Shown here in pieces: positions 20,315 to 25,302 of a stretch of DNA of 25,302 nucleotides. Made by a program: the position numbers and the translations under genes. Source of the stretch: Monosporascus cannonballus (lineage: Eukaryota > Ascomycota > Sordariomycetes > Xylariales); NCBI GenBank assembly GCA_004154925.1, contig QJNS01000488.1:1-25302 (forward strand), given 5' to 3'. Below the pieces are notes generated by a model that did not search any database, was not told the origin of the DNA, and worked only from the letters and a program-made list of their open reading frames with translations. How positions within the stretch are numbered: position 1 is the first letter of the stretch; the number at the start of each line of letters is the position of its first letter.

Positions 20315-21345
20315 TTTAGTACTAGGGGGATCTGTTTCGAAGCGAAGACTTGCTTTCAAGAAATCGGAGAACGAGTATCTGACTAGGTTAACATTCAGAT
20401 AAGGGGAGAGCGTTGTGCTGGATGAATATGAGTTTAACTGATATTGGAAGAGTGGACATATAGAGGGGCTAATAGACTGTTAGAAGGATACGTAACGCAT
20501 AAATACATAAACCGCAACAGATCGCCTATTACATAGGACTCAACTCAGCAGCGATGGCATATATTGACAGCAACTCCGTTGAGGAGGGACTTGGACAACC
20601 TATATGAAATGAGCAGCTATCTTTAATGAATGCTCGGGCGATTGCTCGATTAAAGGGAGCAATTGGCACTCTTCCCTTGTTTGATCCATACAACCTTCGG
20701 CTGACGTTCACCATACTCGCCGCCCCGGATTTTGTACACTTATATGAGGTCAAGCTATCGACAATTTATTTCAGATTGGGGATGAGACAAGCAGCGAGTT
20801 ATGCTCTTAGCGACTTCCTGATCTCCTTGACAGATGTATAGATTTTGCATAACTAAGCGATACCGTTAAAAGGTTGGGGCCAGCGAATTGAAGAGTACGG
20901 AAGAAGTCATTAACGATGCAGGCTTTACAGTGAACCGAATCGCGGTACACAGCATAAGTCTAAAAAATAATTAGATAATGGGGTTTGCAAAGTCGGAAAT
21001 CCCGACTTGAAATATATACGTAGGATCCCTTCCATCAGCATCTCCCAATCCCAACCTCCTAGTTCTACCCGCTATTCCTCCCATCTCGTGGTATCCCACC
21101 GAAACCACTACGTTGGCTATGGATCGTCTCGATGAGGGACAAAGTGATACTAGATAGACATAGACCAATTATAGTGACTATCGTGTCGTCAACACCGTTC
21201 TTCTCCTTAATGGCCATTTAGACTACCCATGTCCATTTTACCCATCATCGAGGCAATACACTTTCCCTATCTCGTCTCATTACGGGAGTGGGGAGTGCAT
21301 TAAACGCTAGGGGGTAAAAGGATATGGCTAGCTCCTCAACTGGGG
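20315..21345. other. No credible gene
   Basis: The part next to 20315 must hold the promoter of the phosphoesterase gene. Two overlapping frames at 20529-20753 (-) and 20626-20841 (+), 74 and 71 codons, both look mildly protein-like but have no start context, motif or partner exon that I can identify. No repeat or RNA gene is seen before the MITE-like element. Confidence 0.5.
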
Positions 21346-21351
21346 GCCAAC

Positions 21352-22040
21352 TACGGTGTCCGAGAGGGCTTACTCTCTCATTTCAACTTTTTCTTTCAAA
21401 AGCGTATGCCACTGGGGTGTATGCGTAATGTTTTAGCCCTCCAAACAGCTGTTATCAGTCGGCGACATGTCCACTTTTAAAAACCCTTAACCTTATTTGG
21501 AAACTCGTATCTTTGTGCATCGTCGACCTAATTAACGTCGAATTAAGCTAAATATGGCTAGGCATCATAGGTATAGCTGGGTATGGCTAGGTGTGGCTGG
21601 GTGCAGCTGGGCACAACTGGATATGGCTGGATATGGCTGGGTATAGCTAGGTGTGGTTATTTAGCTACACTTAACCATGCCGGCGATACCTAGCCATACT
21701 CAGCCATACCCAGCCATACCCAGCCATACCCAGCTGCACCTAGCCATACCCAGTTACATCCAGCCACACCCAGCCATACCTAGCCAAACCCGGTTAAACC
21801 TATTATACATAACCATATTTAATTATATTTAGTAAAATAAGTTATAAATTAAATTAAGTCGGCGATAATTCGGTCGACGTATATTAATTCGACGTTAATT
21901 TTAAAAAAGAAATTGACCAATAAAATTGCAACTAATTTGGCAGCTGGCGCTAAATTTCTTAGTTCATACGCCACGGGTAGTCTTAGTAAATTTTCTTTGA
22001 AAAAGTTGAAATGAGAGAGTAAGCCCTCCCGGACACCGTA
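21352..22040. mobile_element. MITE-like non-autonomous DNA transposon, 689 bp
   Basis: The ends are inverted repeats of 42 bp with one mismatch: the left arm 21352-21393 starts TACGGTGTCCGAGAGGGC and the right arm 21999-22040 is its reverse complement with G for A at position 12. The 6-bp GCCAAC occurs directly before the left end (21346-21351) and directly after the right end (22041-22046), a candidate target-site duplication. No transposase frame lies inside. The interior carries nested inverted repeats and is AT-rich outside the decamer block. If the duplication is really TA (present at both tips), the element would be Tc1/mariner-like. The superfamily cannot be settled from one copy. Near-identical arms suggest a fairly young insertion. 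Confidence 0.88.
21531..21899. repeat. Nested inverted repeat with decamer arrays inside the MITE
   Basis: An outer 16-bp perfect inverted pair (21531-21546 and 21884-21899, core TTAATTCGACG) encloses a G-rich array of roughly ten-base units like TATGGCTGGG on the left (about 21551-21655) and its C-rich complement type, CCAGCCATAC, on the right (about 21681-21800). Together they could fold into a long imperfect hairpin with a loop near 21656-21680. Confidence 0.88.
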
Positions 22041-22046
22041 GCCAAC

Positions 22047-25000
22047 GATCGTTGTCGACTACTTCTTATCGATACTTGATATAAGAATTGGTACTGAGAA
22101 ATTCCGTCCGGGAGAGCACATGCTCCGCCATTCGTTTCTGGTCGTCTGGCTGGACGACCAGCTTCTGGCATGCTTGAGGGGTACCGAACATTCTAAAAGC
22201 CTCTCGATATTGCCCGTTGTTTAGTTTAACAATGCTCTTATGCTCGGCACCTTTCCATTAAGTCGTGAGCTGGGTAAGGGTCAATTCTATCGTAACTGAA
22301 GGCGGATAGCGGCTGTCGCACTCAACGCAGCTGGCCGGGTTTATGAAGAGCACGGCCACTTTCGATGTCCGGCGTTGCGCTCCCAGAGCAGACGACCGGA
22401 ATCCCGGCGAGAGCAGAAGACGAGCCATCACTCTCGATTGGGAGTCCTCATTGAAGGCACAGACTCCGAGGGAGGGACCAAGACCTTGATGTGACCCTAC
22501 TCGAGAAGGAATCCTGTATGGCTGAGGTGCTCGAAACTCTCTTCCTGACCTCTGCGAAGCCATGCCTCGCTTTCCCGGGGGCTTGACGAACACATTAAAA
22601 TATTCTAGAACTACCAAAGCCACCTTTATCGACGATTGTCGTGGACGTCCGCGTCATCAACACCGTGGGCGTGTGCAAGAATGCCTGCATACCGGTTTCT
22701 TCCAACCGCCGACGGCAAACTTTGGCGAGAAAAGCACACACATTTCAGGTCTCCGTCGATGCGGCTGACGTGGTGGTTTGTAAGTGCCCCCGGACCAAGC
22801 AGCCGGGTTCGTCGGCTGAGCCACGCAATTTCGCACGTAAGCAGCGGACCGGCTCAGACATTCGACCCCGGTGCTTTCGCGGCTGTTACGCAAGGATCCC
22901 GTAACGTAGTACGTACAACACACTGGTAGGTGCAGGGGCCCGCCATCTCTGATGCAGGAGAATGGACGGGGGTGCGCGATAGATAGGGCTGGGCTCGCCG
23001 CACCTAAACTTGATAGTAATGCCACTGCAGCCCCGGGCGTCGGTCTTTGGTGGAGCCGTCTTTGTCTTGGCACCGGAGAAATCGTCGTTCCTTCAATTCT
23101 GCAGAAGCATCGATACAATGTCGATACCTGGCCACCGACTAAAATCTTCGCGGCAGACCGAGTCTGAGCCAGAATACCGGAAACAAGGCGGTCCCAGCGA
23201 GGCGGCGACCGGTTTTAGTCTTGCGCAGGTGCTCGTACGCGGCGCGATCCCAGAGTCGGCACATATCTGCAAAGGGGGGGGACCAACCTCGTGTCATGGG
23301 GTGATCTGATCGGAACCCCTGTCTCTTTAGGGTATTCAATAAGGAACCAAGAGTGCCTCCAAGCAGGGCGATGTGGCATTCATCGCTTCCGTTCCTTCCT
23401 TTCCGTACCTGACATATGTTGGGGATATTCAATATCTAGTACACCGTTTCGAGGCCGCGATCCAGAGCGGTCTCGAGGGCTATCGTAAAGATGGCATTCC
23501 ACATCTCGCAGCCGTCCTCCGCGTCAGGTGGGGACTAATGCGTGGGTTGGCACAGCCTGACTGGCCTATAAGGAAATCCGTCGTGTGGCGATCTTGCTAT
23601 CTGTACACCCTGAGCTCATGCGAAAGAACGGATCCAAGAAAAGCAAGAGACACGTGCAAGGATTGCTCTAGGGAAGTTAAAGCTTCATAGGTGGGCAGAA
23701 AGCATGTTGCCGTCCATCACAGGCGCAAGGCGCAACTAACGCCGAGTTCCATAGCTGCAGCTTCGCCTCGGAACACCAAGCTCCGATAGGCCCGGTTTAC
23801 TCAACATTCCGCTTATAGTTCGGTGATAGGACGAAACGTCGTTCCTGGCTCCGCTGTCCAATGGCAGGCATGCTAGGCCAGAACATGCGTCTGAAGGAAA
23901 TGCATGCCATGACCACGTTCCGTCCGCTCCGTCCTGTATACGTCAGGGCGCTGTGTGCGCAGTTTGTGGCTGCAGTTTTATGGCCATACTACATATGCTA
24001 TGCAGGTCGCTTGATCTGGAAATCCCTGTCGTCACTGGGAGGAGACGCCGACAATGCCCTTGGCTGTTGTCTCGCAAGTGAATGGCATAAAGCGACTTGA
24101 CAGCTCACAGATCGACATTGCTGCCATATTGGGGGGGGGGGGGTTGTGGGGGTGGGTTTTGGGGGGTTGTGTTCGATCGTTTTAGGGTGTGAATCTCGTA
24201 CCTTTAGAAATGCATCTATTCCCAGCTTCTACAGCAACGGCGCGAAAGAACATCTTGTAATACTATCCTGAAAAGGATAAGCTGTTGATAGGCGAATCTA
24301 GATTTCCATCGGGGTTTGAAGCTTGGTTGGCCGTGGAGTTAAATTGCCTACATGGTTGTGTGGTGCGCGCGGGGGTTTTGTAGGGCTTGGGTCAAGGAAA
24401 GGACGGAGAAGCAGGTGTTAACAAGGCAGTACGTAGTATATGACGAGACTTGCAGGTAGGGTCGACTTCGCTAGAAGTTTTGAAAAGCCAGTCAATATCT
24501 TTTGTCATATCTTTAGCGCTTCATCCATGCGTGCCCAGGTGCCTGTTGGCTTCAGTCATAGGAGGTATAATATAGCCCTCCTTCTATGAGCCTAGAGGGA
24601 TAGCTCGCTTGAAGGGTAGGTATTTAGGGGAGAGTACCCAGGCAGAGCAATGCCGATCTCAGAAAAGACGAGATATGGCCAACGAGTCATATGTAGCCAT
24701 AGAACAGAACCTCCTCCCTATTGCGACTCGCCAATTCGGTCTGGGAGTTCCATCAAGTGAGGGACTAAGGAATGATTAACACCATGCTGATACATGGGCT
24801 GGATTGCAACACCAATGGTCTCTTCAAGAAGCTGTGACGTCGACTCGCAATCCTGTCTTGAAATGGCAAATGCTCAACTCGAGGTCGCAACGACCCTATA
24901 TTCTTGGACAATAGGTACATTACAGCTCGGTGGAAGTCGGGCCGCCCACTTCCCCCGAGATATCCCATGGTATTCCCGATCGAGGAGAGTGGGCGTTGTA

Positions 25001-25070
25001 GGAATTTTGGTCAATACCTTTACCAGATGCATGTGGGTTATCTGGAACAGTTCCTAAAAGTGGTCTCGGG
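22047..25070. other. No credible gene
   Basis: There are several overlapping frames of 85-153 codons between 22258 and 23690 on both strands, in fairly GC-rich DNA. None has a motif I recognise and they contradict one another by overlapping. I found no tRNA, rRNA or telomere-type repeat. The only clear structure is the G-run block near 24131. Confidence 0.5.
24131..24167 (+). repeat. G-run block, potential G-quadruplex
   Basis: Thirteen G in a row (24131-24143) are followed by TTGTGGGGGTGGGTTTTGGGGGG. Four or more runs of at least three G with short T-rich loops meet the usual pattern for an intramolecular G-quadruplex on the plus strand. It is intergenic and the run length may be inexact. 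Confidence 0.8.
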
Positions 25071-25074
25071 GAGG

Positions 25075-25222
25075 CTTTCTTTTTTTCTTTTTTTTCTTTC
25101 TTTTTTTCTTTTTTTTCTTTCTTTTTTTCTTTTTTTTCTTTTTTTTTTCTTTTTTTTCTTTCTTTTTTTCTTTCTTTTTTTCTTTTTTTTCTTTCTTTTT
25201 TTCTTTTTTTTCTTGTTTTTTT

Positions 25223-25302
<80 letters not shown>
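25075..25302. repeat. 21-bp polypyrimidine tandem repeat ending in T78
   Basis: From 25075 the spacing between successive C bases is mainly 4, 8 and 9, giving a 21-bp unit of C+T3, C+T7 and C+T8. The first three units are exact; later ones lack or lengthen a block. The last C is at 25224, and T alone fills 25225-25302. The window ends inside the homopolymer. The G-to-A purine strand is the complement. It may be a genuine minisatellite extended by an assembly artefact. Confidence 0.92.

Noticed and set aside
22258..23118. Several 85-153-codon frames on both strands
   Set aside because: They overlap one another in conflicting frames and show no recognisable motif or splice structure.

Overview
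The window looks like nuclear DNA of a filamentous ascomycete (Pezizomycotina, perhaps Eurotiomycetes). Supported genes carry very short introns (49-62 bp) with CTAAC-like branch sites. One gene is the splicing factor SF3b49 and another is a fungal C2H2 zinc-finger protein with a fungal-type extension. A cluster holds the lineage-expanded fungal families 2EXR and nucleotidyltransferase-fold proteins. There are no bacterial-style operons. The species cannot be named from the sequence.

Layout. 1-2367: no credible gene; a long C run near 2000. 2368-4024 (-): four-exon C2H2 zinc-finger gene, intact once spliced. 4025-12800: about 8.8 kb without a convincing gene, holding a sharply bounded AT-rich island (about 7272-7765) and one doubtful GC-rich ORF (9891-10577). 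12801-13900 (-): two-exon SF3B4/Hsh49 gene. 13901-16399: no gene; a perfect 27-bp inverted repeat flanks a 190-bp spacer. 16400-20314: compact accessory cluster of four genes: a degenerate nucleotidyltransferase-fold protein (-), a 2EXR protein (+), an intact-motif nucleotidyltransferase (+) and a calcineurin-like phosphoesterase (-). 21352-22040: a 689-bp MITE-like element with 42-bp terminal inverted repeats, a 6-bp candidate target duplication and a large internal hairpin of decamer repeats. 22047-25070: no credible gene, one G-run block. 25075-25302: a 21-bp polypyrimidine tandem repeat grading into T78, where the window ends.

The gene models rest on manual splicing. The most interesting result is that the two nucleotidyltransferase-fold genes about 1.3 kb apart align at their active-site region with identical spacing and share a phase-0 intron at the same point, just before the D-x-D motif. 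One keeps the G-G/D-x-D/D residues; the other has G-x-E in place of D-x-D. The intact copy has two introns that both seem to start with GC instead of GT. Functional cooperation between the cluster genes is speculation; only their proximity and orientation are visible.
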